A stretch of DNA of 64,000 bases, taken from Yamadazyma tenuis. Taxonomy: Eukaryota > Ascomycota > Pichiomycetes > Serinales > Debaryomycetaceae. Below are positions 44,561-55,200 of the stretch, one piece after another; the first letter of the stretch is position 1, and each line of letters opens with the position of its first letter. The notes under the pieces are model-generated. The model made no database searches, had not been told where the DNA came from, and saw only the letters and a program-made list of their open reading frames with translations. Made by a program: the position numbers and the translations under genes. The stretch lies in the NCBI RefSeq assembly GCF_029203305.1, contig NC_089462.1, positions 1,984,001 to 2,048,000 on the forward strand. Direction: 5' to 3'.

Positions 44561-46549
44561 TTAACCCGAACTATCAGTCTTCTTATAACTTGGACTTAGT
44601 TTTTCTGTCAAAGAGATTAACTTCTTGTCAGCTACCTCATTGGAAGAATACAAGACCTTATTAGGCAAGTATTTGAGATAGTTGAACAAGATACATTCAT
44701 ATCCCCTTTGAGAATTAGGATTATGAGTTGGGAATGAGTTCTATAAGGCTACTACCTCATTGGGGAGATCGACAGCTTTAAACGGATCTTTAATACCAAA
44801 AACTTGCACCTTGCAATAGTTTGTAAAAGAGGAAAAAACTTTAACTATGTGGTTAAACAACGACTCTCCTCAGAGGTGCGAAATGTTTATTTACGGGACC
44901 ATTATTTTACCATATTAGATATCTTGTTTCTTCCAATAAGATGCTTCGATGGCAAACGGGTAAGTCAGTTTCAGTTAAAGGAACTAGTCGGGGAACAAAA
45001 TGATTCATGCATATCTTTCTTCAAAACTTACTTGCCCTGCATGACGGCTAAGGTACCAGGAATACAAACATTTTACCTGAAGAAGTAACTATTCATCCCC
45101 AAGTTACCTTTTTCGAACTAGAAACCTTATACAGCCAGGGGCAGGGATGGACTCATGCCGCAAAAAGCCTCTTGATATCACCACAATACTATTTTATTGA
45201 AAAGATAGTCCTATTTTCAGACTATCCTCTCTGTTTTGGAAGTTTTGCTAGTTAACTCATATGGGTTTTCTTGTTCCAGTCTTGTTGGACTAGCATTATT
45301 TTTAGTTTCAACCAAGTGTTTTTCTACCCCACAATTGTCGAATTCATTACTTATTCTTAATTCCGTATGTGCTGCAAACTGACCTAAATTAAGCAACAAG
45401 AGTAAAGATGAACACACCCTGAATAATTTTGGGGGTTATTGTATCGCCCGCCAAGTAACAAATGTCTGTATTTTGGGAATCTTGAAGAGACTTGGAAAGT
45501 TAATCATTATTTCATCTTAGCAGTTGACTAGAGACTAATCCCCTTTACCTGAACACCTGAACCATACCCCTCCTCTGATTGTTATGCCCTCCTATGATTG
45601 TTATGCCCCTACCACCTCCTCTAATGTCAGCTTCAAGACCCATTAGGAGAGGACATTAGTTATGCTGGGATGTAGGGAAAGAGTGGTATTGGAAAAGATG
45701 GTACATGCACGTTGGTGAACTTGCAAAGCATGCATAAACCCTAAAACTTTTAGAGTTAAGCTTCTAAAGGGATCGAGTTAAAAATAACTATACAAAACGT
45801 ACGCATGGTATAACACGCAAAGGAAATCAAAGTATTTGTCACGGCAAGAGTGCAAGTGAAAAGTATATATATGGGCCAGAACTGGTTTGGGAATTAAGGA
45901 GTCAATTCTGGTCCAATAAAAGAACAGCAAGGGTGGTGGATAAGAGATACTCTATTTTTATCTTTGGAAGACACCAGTATCCAACTTGGATGTAAGTGCT
46001 TTTTATTTTTAGATAATTTTGTACGGGTTTGAAGGAAGCTGCCAAATAAAATAACTGAAAGAAGTCACAAGATTGAGAACAAACTCCTCAAGGTACACGA
46101 ACTCTTGGGTGTAAGCTGTCTAAGAATAAGGACATCTAGCGGACCTAGACAATGTAAAAAGATAATGGTAAAAGATAAGGCTACACGATCAGGGTTATAA
46201 ATGCCCTAGAATTTCGAATTGGTTAGAGCTATTATTAATTCCGTCAATACAAATGCTCCCAAATTATCACACACAAGAAGTGGTAGTTGGAGTGATTAGA
46301 CCATTCAGACAATTGTCTGGTTATCCCAAAGTCAATACCGGATAAAAGCAGTGCTGAACTAAGATAATGTTGGTCAAAGTCTGATATACGAAGTCTAATT
46401 CATTTCAGTCTGTAAAGCGGTAATCAATTCACTACCTCTTTGAGGACAGACTGACGTTTAGAACAGTTACCACTCATGGTGTTCTACCGCCTTTTTCGTT
46501 TTCAAGAAAAAAAATCGCACCCAGTGGTCTTGCAGCCATCGAAAATCAT
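44561..46549. promoter_or_regulatory. Two-kb divergent upstream region between adhesin and peroxin genes
   Basis: Nearly 2 kb with no convincing gene; frames of 60-95 codons lack ATG starts or family signal. It contains a 19-nt tandem repeat, one mismatch, at 45568-45605 (CCCTCCTCTGATTGTTATG), STRE-like CCCCT cores nearby, and a TATA-like TATATATA at 45864-45871. Long, multiply regulated promoters are the rule for yeast adhesins (FLO11/ALS type). A cryptic noncoding RNA is possible, but nothing in the sequence shows it. Confidence 0.5.
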
Positions 46550-48328
46550 ATGGCGCGGGAAAACCAAAACCAACTGCAACTCCACAAAATCTCACCAATC
46601 CCACCCTTTTTTATGTCTACCACCGAATCGCCCCCGAGCTCCAAAAGCTCAAACTCTCGGTACAAGGACAAAACCATAAAGGTGCTCGAGAAGGCATATG
46701 AGTCTGTCAGTAGCGTGGCCAAAGACAACTCAGGCAGAAATCGGGGGCTTGCAGCTGGCACCGCTGCGGCCTTCATCAGTTTGGGAATCGATAAACTCAA
46801 TGGACAATCATCTGGTCTCCCGTATACTGATGCCGAGATCGAGGCAATCAAGGAGATGGCCGAGTCGGCTGCCGACGAAACTTCACTGAAGCCGTCGACC
46901 CATTTCATGGATAGGTTGCTCGAAAGGCTCGTGAAGCATACTTTTACTGATGGAGACGATGAAACAGATCTATTGGAACAACGGATTACAGACAAGAACA
47001 GGACTTCCAGGCCAGGACTTTCGTTGCGAGTGTTGGGGCTGAACTTCAAGAAGTTGAGTTCAAAAATGACTGGGTTCTTCGCTCTTCAGTATGGGGTCAT
47101 CCATGTGATCACCTGGAAACGGCCCACCAAAACCCTCTGCTTTCTTTTCGCCTATACATCGGTATGTTTGTGGCCACATCTTGTATTGGCATACCCTCTT
47201 TTGGGGATATTGTTTGGAGTGATGATCCCGGGTTACGTTTACTGCCATCCCATGCCTTACCCAGAGATTATACGGGTGAAAAAAAGGGGTCAATCGGTAT
47301 TGGACTTTCTTACAGACTCTGGAAGTCTGAGTATTGTGGACGACTTGTTGAGTGACGAATTCTTGGAAGCGTTAGAGGAAAAACTGAATATGTTGGCACT
47401 GGTAAGCTCCAGATCATCGGAATCTTCTGCATTTGCAACCAGTTTATCGCCCACCCCCACGTCTTCGAACTTTGCTACCCCTGAGCAGGTAGACGCCTAC
47501 CAGGAGAAGAAGGAGACCTCGAAGCGAATTAAGAAGCAGATGAACCTCTTGTTGAACATGAGAGATTTGCAGAACTTGACTACAGATGTGGTGAAAGGTA
47601 TGGACAAAGCCGAGGATATCTATTACGACACGGCTGGGTTCAAGGACGAGCAGCTCTCAACCCTCATAGTGTACGGGCTTTTTGTGGCCACCACCATTAT
47701 TGTTGTTTTGGGTCAGTTTATTCCTTGGAGGTTGATATTTATCCAAAGCGGATGGGCTGCGATTATTCTCTGCCACCCCAACACGAAGAAATATCTCACG
47801 GCCATCAAGCCCAAGACCAAGAAGCCCCCTCCCTTGCCAGCCCGAACCCCACCGAAAACCCCAAACCCTCTGCCAAAACCATCTATCTACAATCAGGTCA
47901 TTGTGGACGATGCTCCGGAGGTGAGAACAGTAGAGGTCTTTGAATTGCAGTGCAAGACTCCCATGAGCAGCTCCTACAGCCTATACAACTACTGTACTAG
48001 TTTGTTTGATGTCAAGGACCATGTTAGAGCCAGTGGAAGGAAACCTATTGGAGTGGATGTACTATCGAAAGTATCACCTCCAAGAGGCTGGAAGTTTGAA
48101 ACAAAGCTCGCCAGAGAATGGGAGTTTGACAATGACCCCCAAGCATTTTTGACAGAAAGGGGGTTGAAGGTTGGTGGAATATTTGACATCAGGAACATTG
48201 AGGCAGACGGATGGATCTATGATGACACTACGGGCATCCCCGACCTGGACTATGTGTTTCGGCGGAGGCGGCTCTACCGCAAGTGCTTCCGCTACGGTCG
48301 GCAGGTTCCTCGAGCCCCTGTTGCTTAA
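46550..48328 (+). CDS. PEX28/PEX29-type peroxin (Pex24 family), integral membrane protein
   Basis: A 592-aa (or 571-aa if started at the ATG at 46613) membrane peroxin that controls peroxisome number and separation, acting at ER-peroxisome contacts. The N-terminal 110 residues are hydrophilic. Membrane segments lie around residues 205-245 (FLFAYTSVCLWPHLVLAYP, LLGILFGVMIPGYVY) and 375-420 (LIVYGLFVATTIIVVLGQFI). A dysferlin-type domain at the C-terminus has the paired RGWKFETKLAREWEFDNDPQ and GWIYDD...DYVFRRRRLYRKC motifs. Length matches Pex28 (579) or Pex29 (554). I cannot separate these two by eye. The second ATG is a plausible true start, as the first 21 residues are Gln/Pro-rich and not conserved. 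Confidence 0.82.
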   Translation: MARENQNQLQLHKISPIPPFFMSTTESPPSSKSSNSRYKDKTIKVLEKAYESVSSVAKDNSGRNRGLAAGTAAAFISLGIDKLNGQSSGLPYTDAEIEAIKEMAESAADETSLKPSTHFMDRLLERLVKHTFTDGDDETDLLEQRITDKNRTSRPGLSLRVLGLNFKKLSSKMTGFFALQYGVIHVITWKRPTKTLCFLFAYTSVCLWPHLVLAYPLLGILFGVMIPGYVYCHPMPYPEIIRVKKRGQSVLDFLTDSGSLSIVDDLLSDEFLEALEEKLNMLALVSSRSSESSAFATSLSPTPTSSNFATPEQVDAYQEKKETSKRIKKQMNLLLNMRDLQNLTTDVVKGMDKAEDIYYDTAGFKDEQLSTLIVYGLFVATTIIVVLGQFIPWRLIFIQSGWAAIILCHPNTKKYLTAIKPKTKKPPPLPARTPPKTPNPLPKPSIYNQVIVDDAPEVRTVEVFELQCKTPMSSSYSLYNYCTSLFDVKDHVRASGRKPIGVDVLSKVSPPRGWKFETKLAREWEFDNDPQAFLTERGLKVGGIFDIRNIEADGWIYDDTTGIPDLDYVFRRRRLYRKCFRYGRQVPRAPVA

Positions 48329-48436
48329 GTACAATAGGTTTCTATTTATTTGAATAGACATTTGCAATTTGCAATTTGCAATCATCCGCATTTTTCAGTG
48401 AAAAAACAAAATGCGAACCCATACACACTTGTCACT

Positions 48437-49495
48437 ATGGACGGATTTGCAACAAGAGTAAGGACGTTTGACGCGTTCCCCAAGGTGGACTCCGAGCACA
48501 CGGTGCGGTCATTGCGCGGAGCCTTGTCCACCATAGCCACGTATTTCTTCGCCCTCGTGATTCTTTGGGTCGAGGTCGGGGGGTTCCTTGGAGGGTACGT
48601 GGACCACCAGTTTGTGGTGGACGACCAAATACGAACCAACTTATCGATAAATATTGATATGACGGTGACAATGCCGTGCGAGCTTATACACACCAACGTC
48701 GTGGACATCACAGACGACCGGTTCTTGGCGGCCGAGCTCTTGAATTTTGAGGGTGTCCATTTCTTTGCCCCACCTCAGTTCTTCCGAATCAACAGCCAAA
48801 ACAAGGAGTACGAAACCCCCGACTTGGATCATGTGATGCGTGAGAACATCCGCGCCGAGTTCTACATTAGCGGCCAGAAAATCAACCAGGTAGCCGGTGC
48901 CCCTGCCTGTCACATCTTTGGGACCATCCCCGTCAATCACGTCCAGGGTGAATTTCACATCACCGCCAAGGGCGTGGGATACCAGGACCTGCTCCATACG
49001 CCGTGGGAGAGAATGAACTTCTCGCACGTGATCCAGGAGTTTTCCTTTGGCACCTTCTACCCGATGATCGATAATCCATTGGACATGTCGGGCAAAATCA
49101 CCCACGAAAGCCTTCAAAGTTACAAGTATTATTCCAACGTGGTACCCACGTTGTATGAGAGATTGGGAATTGTGGTTGACACCAACCAGTATTCGATCTC
49201 CGAGCAGCACCTTGTGATCAGAAAAGATTCCAATGGCAGAATTTATCTGCCACCTGGTATATTCTTCAAATACGAGTTCGAACCGATCAAATTGACTATT
49301 GTGGAGAAACGGCTTCCATTCATTCAGTTTGTGGCACGTCTTGGAACTATTCTTGGTGGTCTCTTGATACTAGCTGGGTATGTTTTTCGGATGTACGAGA
49401 GGCTCTTACGATTGTTGTTTGGAAGAAAGTACACGGAGAGAGACACCGAGAAAAAAGACGGAGGGCTTTTGGCAGCGGAGAAGAAGGATTCATAG
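48437..49495 (+). CDS. ERV41: COPII vesicle cargo protein Erv41
   Basis: A 352-aa membrane protein that cycles between ER and Golgi with Erv46 and helps retrieve escaped ER residents. It has two membrane segments (about 22-45 and 300-330) and a lumenal domain between them. Matching wording: RTFDAFPKVDSEHTVRS at the start, FGTIPVNHVQGEFHITAKG, IQEFSFGTFYPMIDNPLD and DTNQYSISEQHLVI. The start is the ATG at 48437, where homology begins; the frame is open to 48350 with an unrelated stretch. The S. cerevisiae gene carries an intron near its start, and no such intron is needed here. A Rap1-like CCCATACAC lies just before the ATG. Confidence 0.95.
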   Translation: MDGFATRVRTFDAFPKVDSEHTVRSLRGALSTIATYFFALVILWVEVGGFLGGYVDHQFVVDDQIRTNLSINIDMTVTMPCELIHTNVVDITDDRFLAAELLNFEGVHFFAPPQFFRINSQNKEYETPDLDHVMRENIRAEFYISGQKINQVAGAPACHIFGTIPVNHVQGEFHITAKGVGYQDLLHTPWERMNFSHVIQEFSFGTFYPMIDNPLDMSGKITHESLQSYKYYSNVVPTLYERLGIVVDTNQYSISEQHLVIRKDSNGRIYLPPGIFFKYEFEPIKLTIVEKRLPFIQFVARLGTILGGLLILAGYVFRMYERLLRLLFGRKYTERDTEKKDGGLLAAEKKDS

Positions 49496-49634
49496 GTATG
49501 CATCTGCCGAGAAGATCCACGCCCATGCATCTGCCTATATTAGGCCATTCTAAATAGACTATTATCGCCTCTACTCAATAAACTCACCGATGCGATTCAA
49601 GGCGCGGAAATAACTCTCAAGGACTTCTTTGCAA

Positions 49635-52169
49635 ATGGCTGGCACAACTCGAAATAACACAAAAAGTACTGGGATACGGCGTTCCCGGACAGGCTGCCAC
49701 AACTGTAAGCGGCTAAAGATCAAATGTGATGAAGCCAAACCAAAATGCTCTTATTGTGTCAAGACAGAGTCTACATGTGATTACTCCATCAAGTTGACCT
49801 GGGGTGGTAGACCCTACAAAGACGCCAACAAACGCCAGAACGGCCATTTTGGTGTCATGGGAGCAACAGGCTCTCCCCGGCCTGCTAAAAAACCCCGGTC
49901 CGGCGGTGGTAGTGGTGTCCAGTTTGTGATGTCTCAAAGCATGTCTCAAGTGACCACCAATGACGGGTTCATCCCTGTGACTCCCACCAACCTGGACGTT
50001 TCGTCGGCGATGAGAAGGACTTCGTCGCTTCCCGTCAAGCGAGACACGTACCGGGAATCTCCTCAGCTTTCGGACTTCATTACAAAAAGTGAATCGCAGA
50101 CCCCACTTGATATCGAGTCTCCTCCGTCGTTTAACACTCCTGGCGGTATTTCCATTCTCAGTCCTCAACAAGTATTCATCCAGACAGGACTAGGGAGTCT
50201 GATGGGTACAAGCCACCCAGATCTGCAATTCGGTCACCCAAACGGAATTGAACACCAATCAGAGTCTCATCCTCCACCCCAGAAAAAGGACTCTCTATCG
50301 TCACTTTTACTCAATATGCCCGACTTGTCCACGGGAATAGAGAGCTTATCGAATGCTTTGGAAAAGGTTGTGGATGGAGGAGGCCAGTTTGGCTTGCATA
50401 ACTCGGAGATCTTCAATCGGTTTTTGTCTTCGAACATCGACGACATCACTGGATCCAATTTCATGATTCCACCTGAACCCCATGAGGATGTGGTCAAGGC
50501 AGTCGATGCCCCGTCTCTGGATGATGAGTTTCTCATGAACTATGCCAATGACTTGGCTAAGGTTGAGGCCTACTTCCCCAAACAGAAGCACAATCTTCTC
50601 TACTCGTCTAGTTCGGGAAATATTCTTTCAGCGTTCTCGCGTAACTCAAGCCCAAAAGTCCAAGAACTTGAAGATGACGACCTGATCGTCGGCATGGACT
50701 TCCACCGGTTGTCTCCTCCGTTGGGTGCTTCGCCTGTTTCAGACGGTGAATTGAACCACTCTTTACAATACTCTTTTGAGTCCATTCCTCCGCTGTTGGT
50801 TTCGCTTCCTGAGCTCTTGAACCAGGTTCCTTACTACAAGCAGCTTATGCATTTCTGGGTGAATGTGGCAGCTGAAAACCTTTCTGCTGCTCCTTCCCAT
50901 ATCTACAAAGATAATCCGTTCAAGGTGTTGCTTCCCCAAATGGCCATGGAATACCCAGCGATATTAACATCTATTTTGGCATTTGCAGCCACTTCAATGG
51001 CCCTGATTGCTGGGAACAAGCCTCCTACAGAAATTGTTGATCAGTTGGTAGCGAGATCTTGCGCCATGCTCTTGAAAATGCTCAAAGATAAGGATGAGGC
51101 CACCTCGGACGGGACCTTGGCTACGGTGTTATTACTTTCCTGCTACGAGCTGCTTGTTGGTGACAACTTTGAAAAGCATCGGGCCCACGCTCTAGGAGCT
51201 CGGCAGATTATAATGGCTCGAAGGCTTCCAATTGCTCCGAAGCCCGTGGAAGAGTCTCCCACCGATTCACCGGATTCTGCTCTGTCAAAAGATTCTACCT
51301 TTGTCAACAGCGAGAGTGACATAGCATTCTTCCTCATGAGATGGTTTGTGTATATCGATGTTATCGGGGCTTTATCTGCCACCAGAGGTGCCCAATATTA
51401 CTTAAACCAACCAGACGGGGATCATGCCATTACTGATTCGTTAAACTCGGTATATCCACAAAACCCCGATACGGAAACCATTGACCCCAAAAAGGATATC
51501 GACTATATGCTTGGATTCGATGTGAAGTTCCTAACTCATTTCACCGACATCGTCATGCTTATACGGAAGATGAATACCTATCTTGAAGGGTCCGACCAGC
51601 AGAAAAACAATATACCTATAGACATTGTCACTCGAGCTTTGGAAGTCAAACAGGAGTTTTCTGTCACCTATGCCAATGGAGAAGCAAGAAGACAGTATAT
51701 CATTGACCGAATGAGCGATTATACTCATCGTGAAGGCGCCAGCGAAGGAGAAATGAGCAGAAAGTCAAAAAGAATGAAGAACTTGATCCGCCAAGATAAA
51801 ATTTTGCGGAGTACTAATAAACTCTTCTTCAATATGGGGCTTTTGAATCTCTACCGAAGAGTATTGAGAATACCCAGAGAGTCCAAAATTATCCAACAGT
51901 TAACCCATGATATGGGTCAAGAGCTCGTAAGTACTATAGCCTCCAGCAGCTCGGCCGAAGTGTGTTCGATCTTCTGTCTTTTCTGTGCTGGATGTGACAC
52001 TTTAGACGATGATATGAGACAGCTCTTCAAAACACGGTTTATTACCTTGTCAGAAAAGGGAAACGTCCATGCCACCAAAAGTTTGCAAATCATGAGCCGG
52101 TGCTGGTCCACTGGCGAAGACTGGATCGAGGCTTCTAAGAGCCTTGACATTGACCTCACATTATTGTAA
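49635..52169 (+). CDS. Zn(II)2Cys6 transcription factor with fungal-specific middle domain
   Basis: An 844-aa predicted transcription factor. The zinc cluster CHNCKRLKIKCDEAKPKCSY is exact: C21, C24, C31, C38, C41 and C48, followed by IKLTWGGRPYK, a linker wording shared with a subgroup of fungal activators. A Ser/Pro-rich spacer runs to about residue 390. The fungal-specific (Fungal_trans_2-type) domain spans about 400-840 (LLNQVPYYKQLMHFWVNVAA, LLLSCYELLVGDNFEKHRAH). The end RCWSTGEDWIEASKSL is typical of this subfamily. The target pathway is not readable from sequence. Start is the ATG at 49635. Confidence 0.85.
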   Translation: MAGTTRNNTKSTGIRRSRTGCHNCKRLKIKCDEAKPKCSYCVKTESTCDYSIKLTWGGRPYKDANKRQNGHFGVMGATGSPRPAKKPRSGGGSGVQFVMSQSMSQVTTNDGFIPVTPTNLDVSSAMRRTSSLPVKRDTYRESPQLSDFITKSESQTPLDIESPPSFNTPGGISILSPQQVFIQTGLGSLMGTSHPDLQFGHPNGIEHQSESHPPPQKKDSLSSLLLNMPDLSTGIESLSNALEKVVDGGGQFGLHNSEIFNRFLSSNIDDITGSNFMIPPEPHEDVVKAVDAPSLDDEFLMNYANDLAKVEAYFPKQKHNLLYSSSSGNILSAFSRNSSPKVQELEDDDLIVGMDFHRLSPPLGASPVSDGELNHSLQYSFESIPPLLVSLPELLNQVPYYKQLMHFWVNVAAENLSAAPSHIYKDNPFKVLLPQMAMEYPAILTSILAFAATSMALIAGNKPPTEIVDQLVARSCAMLLKMLKDKDEATSDGTLATVLLLSCYELLVGDNFEKHRAHALGARQIIMARRLPIAPKPVEESPTDSPDSALSKDSTFVNSESDIAFFLMRWFVYIDVIGALSATRGAQYYLNQPDGDHAITDSLNSVYPQNPDTETIDPKKDIDYMLGFDVKFLTHFTDIVMLIRKMNTYLEGSDQQKNNIPIDIVTRALEVKQEFSVTYANGEARRQYIIDRMSDYTHREGASEGEMSRKSKRMKNLIRQDKILRSTNKLFFNMGLLNLYRRVLRIPRESKIIQQLTHDMGQELVSTIASSSSAEVCSIFCLFCAGCDTLDDDMRQLFKTRFITLSEKGNVHATKSLQIMSRCWSTGEDWIEASKSLDIDLTLL

Positions 52170-52230
52170 TTGAAGAAGTTTCTATAGAATTAATGATATA
52201 GAGTGTCAGCCTTCATATTTTTGTAACGCG

Positions 52231-55200
52231 ATGGTGATGCCAAACGCGAAACGAGCGAAACATTTTTTAATAATTGACCACAGAATGGCTGAAAGCCTAC
52301 AACCTCGTTTGTTAGAGGCGCCAGCCGAGTTCAATAACATTCTAAACCTCATTGAGGCATCCTTGAGTGCTTCTGGTACCAGTGAGAACCATCAGATGGT
52401 CCTCAAAAGATGTCTCCTTTATCTCAAACCACTAAATGGCAGACACTGGTTTTGTGATCCGTTTATAAATCCTATGGCATCTCACACATTGATTTTATTT
52501 TCTTTCCCCAATGACTCCTTCACGGAGTGGATACGACCGTCCATTGCAAGTTGTATTACACAGTGTCCTGATTGTGCTGTTGGCTTTGGGAACGCCAAGT
52601 TCGCCTTGTACTCAACCTTCGTGGTGAAACGGCTGATTGAAATATCCAAGGTTAAACAAGTGTTGGCGGTTATTTCTCTGTGGCAACTTGGACTTGTCAA
52701 AGAGCGTATCCACCAATTTGCAAATGCAGTTCCGTCCTCTCTCCCACCGGACGAATTGAAGTTACTAGCTCACATATGTCTCGTGGATCCAGATATCTGG
52801 ACTGATCTTCCTGAGGTCGCCAAGGACGTTCACAAGCTAGTACATCTCATACACGCACCTGAAAGGCTAGAAAATGACTACAAGCTACTTGCGGGTACTA
52901 TATACTTGTTGGTAGAAGGACCTTCTAGTATTGCTGAGGTTATCCAAAGGGTCCTCGAGAGTAAACAAAAGGACGCAGTTGTATGGTCAATCGACCATCC
53001 AAACGACTTGATTATCAGTCAGTTTTCCAAGTACTTCTACCGTGTCCAGAATAGTAAGTTCTATAGTGAGGAACTTTGTGTAAAGTTTTGGAAAGTTTGC
53101 ATCGTATTGCAACACTATATGGAAAGCACATACTTGACTGATAAATTCTTGTCACCAGTGGATAAAAATCAGATGTCTCAACAAGATGGGGTTATGTATT
53201 TACCACTCATATCGGTGCTTTTGAACCAACTACGTGCCTCGGTTTCTCAACCTTTACCTTATATTTTAGGGTTCTTTGGTACATTTCTCGAAAAGCTTGG
53301 GCCGATTATCTGGTCAACAATGATGCCGGCAGTTCCTGGAGACGTATTGGATCTCATACTTAACAACAAGTTTTTCAGGTTGTTCATTCTAAGAAATGAT
53401 TCAGAGTTGGTGGGTCAATGTTTAAGCTGGTTGCTTCCATTCTGTAAGACGCTCACAGGCTCTAGTAGAATAACGGCTGTTTGCAAAATAGGTAGATTTC
53501 TTTTCCAGCTTGATTTTAACCCAAAATTGGAGAAGGACATTAAGGTTTTCGAAGTGTTATGTTCGGTATTGGACTTTTGCTTAGATCTGTTGGACATCAA
53601 CAGCGAAAACTTTGAGTTGGATGTATTGGGAAGAAGAGATATTAGAGCCCTTATTGACTTACATGCTCCTACTTTCAAGTTATTTGTGGAAAATGTGAAC
53701 AACGATCATCTGATGTACAGATTGCTTAATAACTGTTTTCAATTTGACATTATGATCTTGAGTTCTGGTACGACCATGTTGGCACTGAAGAAGCAGCCGA
53801 AAGTATACGACTCATTCCCTATTTTATGGAGCACAGTATCTCTAATCCCTATGTCAAACTCGACATTGGTATTTGGCATCTTCAGCTCCTTGAGATATGC
53901 TTGTAAAGTAGTTGAGTTTACTCCAAAGAAAGTCACGGACCCAAAAGATCAAGTACTTACGGCGTCTTTTAAGGCCCACAACCAACAAGTGGTGATCATT
54001 ACAGCTAAGATAAACTCCATATTGGAGAAGATTGGGATGGGAGAACCTTCATTTATCCAAGAGATATTCAAGAACCCTGTTTCTATGGATGGGCTTTGGT
54101 CTTGTTTGTTTTCCCAAACTCTTTCTCAAAATGCTTTGGACATAGTTTACCAAGCCTTCGATGTTGAAGGAAGATACGAGGGAATCAAGGCTTTGTTTAA
54201 AGGCTATTTGGATACATCCTTAAAAGGTGTCATCAGCAGTGTACGTTATTTGACCCTGTTGGAAGCTTTCGAGCCGTGTAAGAAGCTAGTCAGGTTTTTG
54301 ATGGACGTAATTGGGATTTTAGCGGAACCTATCAATGATATTTTCAGTGGTAGGGAATCGGATGCTGGAATCAAATCTCTAATCAGGGATATTTGGGCAT
54401 GTTGCTGGAGCTTTTTGGTTATGCTCTACAAGAAAACATTACAATGGGCTACCCTATATCATTCAGAACTGTTGGTTGAATTCACTAGAGATACACTTGA
54501 TTTAAGTCATTTTTTAATCGATTCTTCTGGAATATTTTTGGATTTTGTCAGAGATGAAGATGCTTCCAAACAATTTACTCTCCAAGTCTTGAATGTTTTC
54601 GAAAGTATTATTGTCTGGTTAAGACTAGGAGATATGTCTTTGTTAAGCTCGTGTGTGAGCCTAGTTCTCAAGGGTATTGAGCTAGCAAAAGATAATCATT
54701 TGGAGATAAAGAAGGACATTGTGGTACTGCTTGTCAAATATGGAGTCAAGGCTAGAAAGTACAACAATAAGCTAACCCAGCAACAAAGGAATTCGATAAT
54801 TGCCGAAGTCAAGTCCTTGGACCCCGAGTTAGTCAAGGAGACCATAATTAATTTCTCACCTACCAGAAGTGAGGATTCCTCTTCCAGACTGAGCACACCT
54901 AAACCAGACAATGCAAAAACTTCGTGGTCCAGCCAAACTAACAAGAGCAAACAAATGACACTATCCAACTTTGGCATGGTTTCCAAGTCTCCATCGGTTG
55001 AACCTGATGTGGAAGTGAAGGAAGTACCCATGTCAACGCTTGATATTCTTCGAAACGAATTGAAGTCTCAACGTCAAACTGTTGTCCCCCACAAAACAAA
55101 CACTATAGCCCCAGCTCCACCAAGACCCGCTGGGTTTAACTCTAAAAAGGTGGTGGTTGGAAGGTCATTAAATAGCCTCAAGAAGCGGCATGGGTCTGAC

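Noticed and set aside
44804..45088. 94-codon plus frame upstream of the adhesin
   Set aside because: It starts with TTG and shows no family; the nearest ATG gives only a short peptide.
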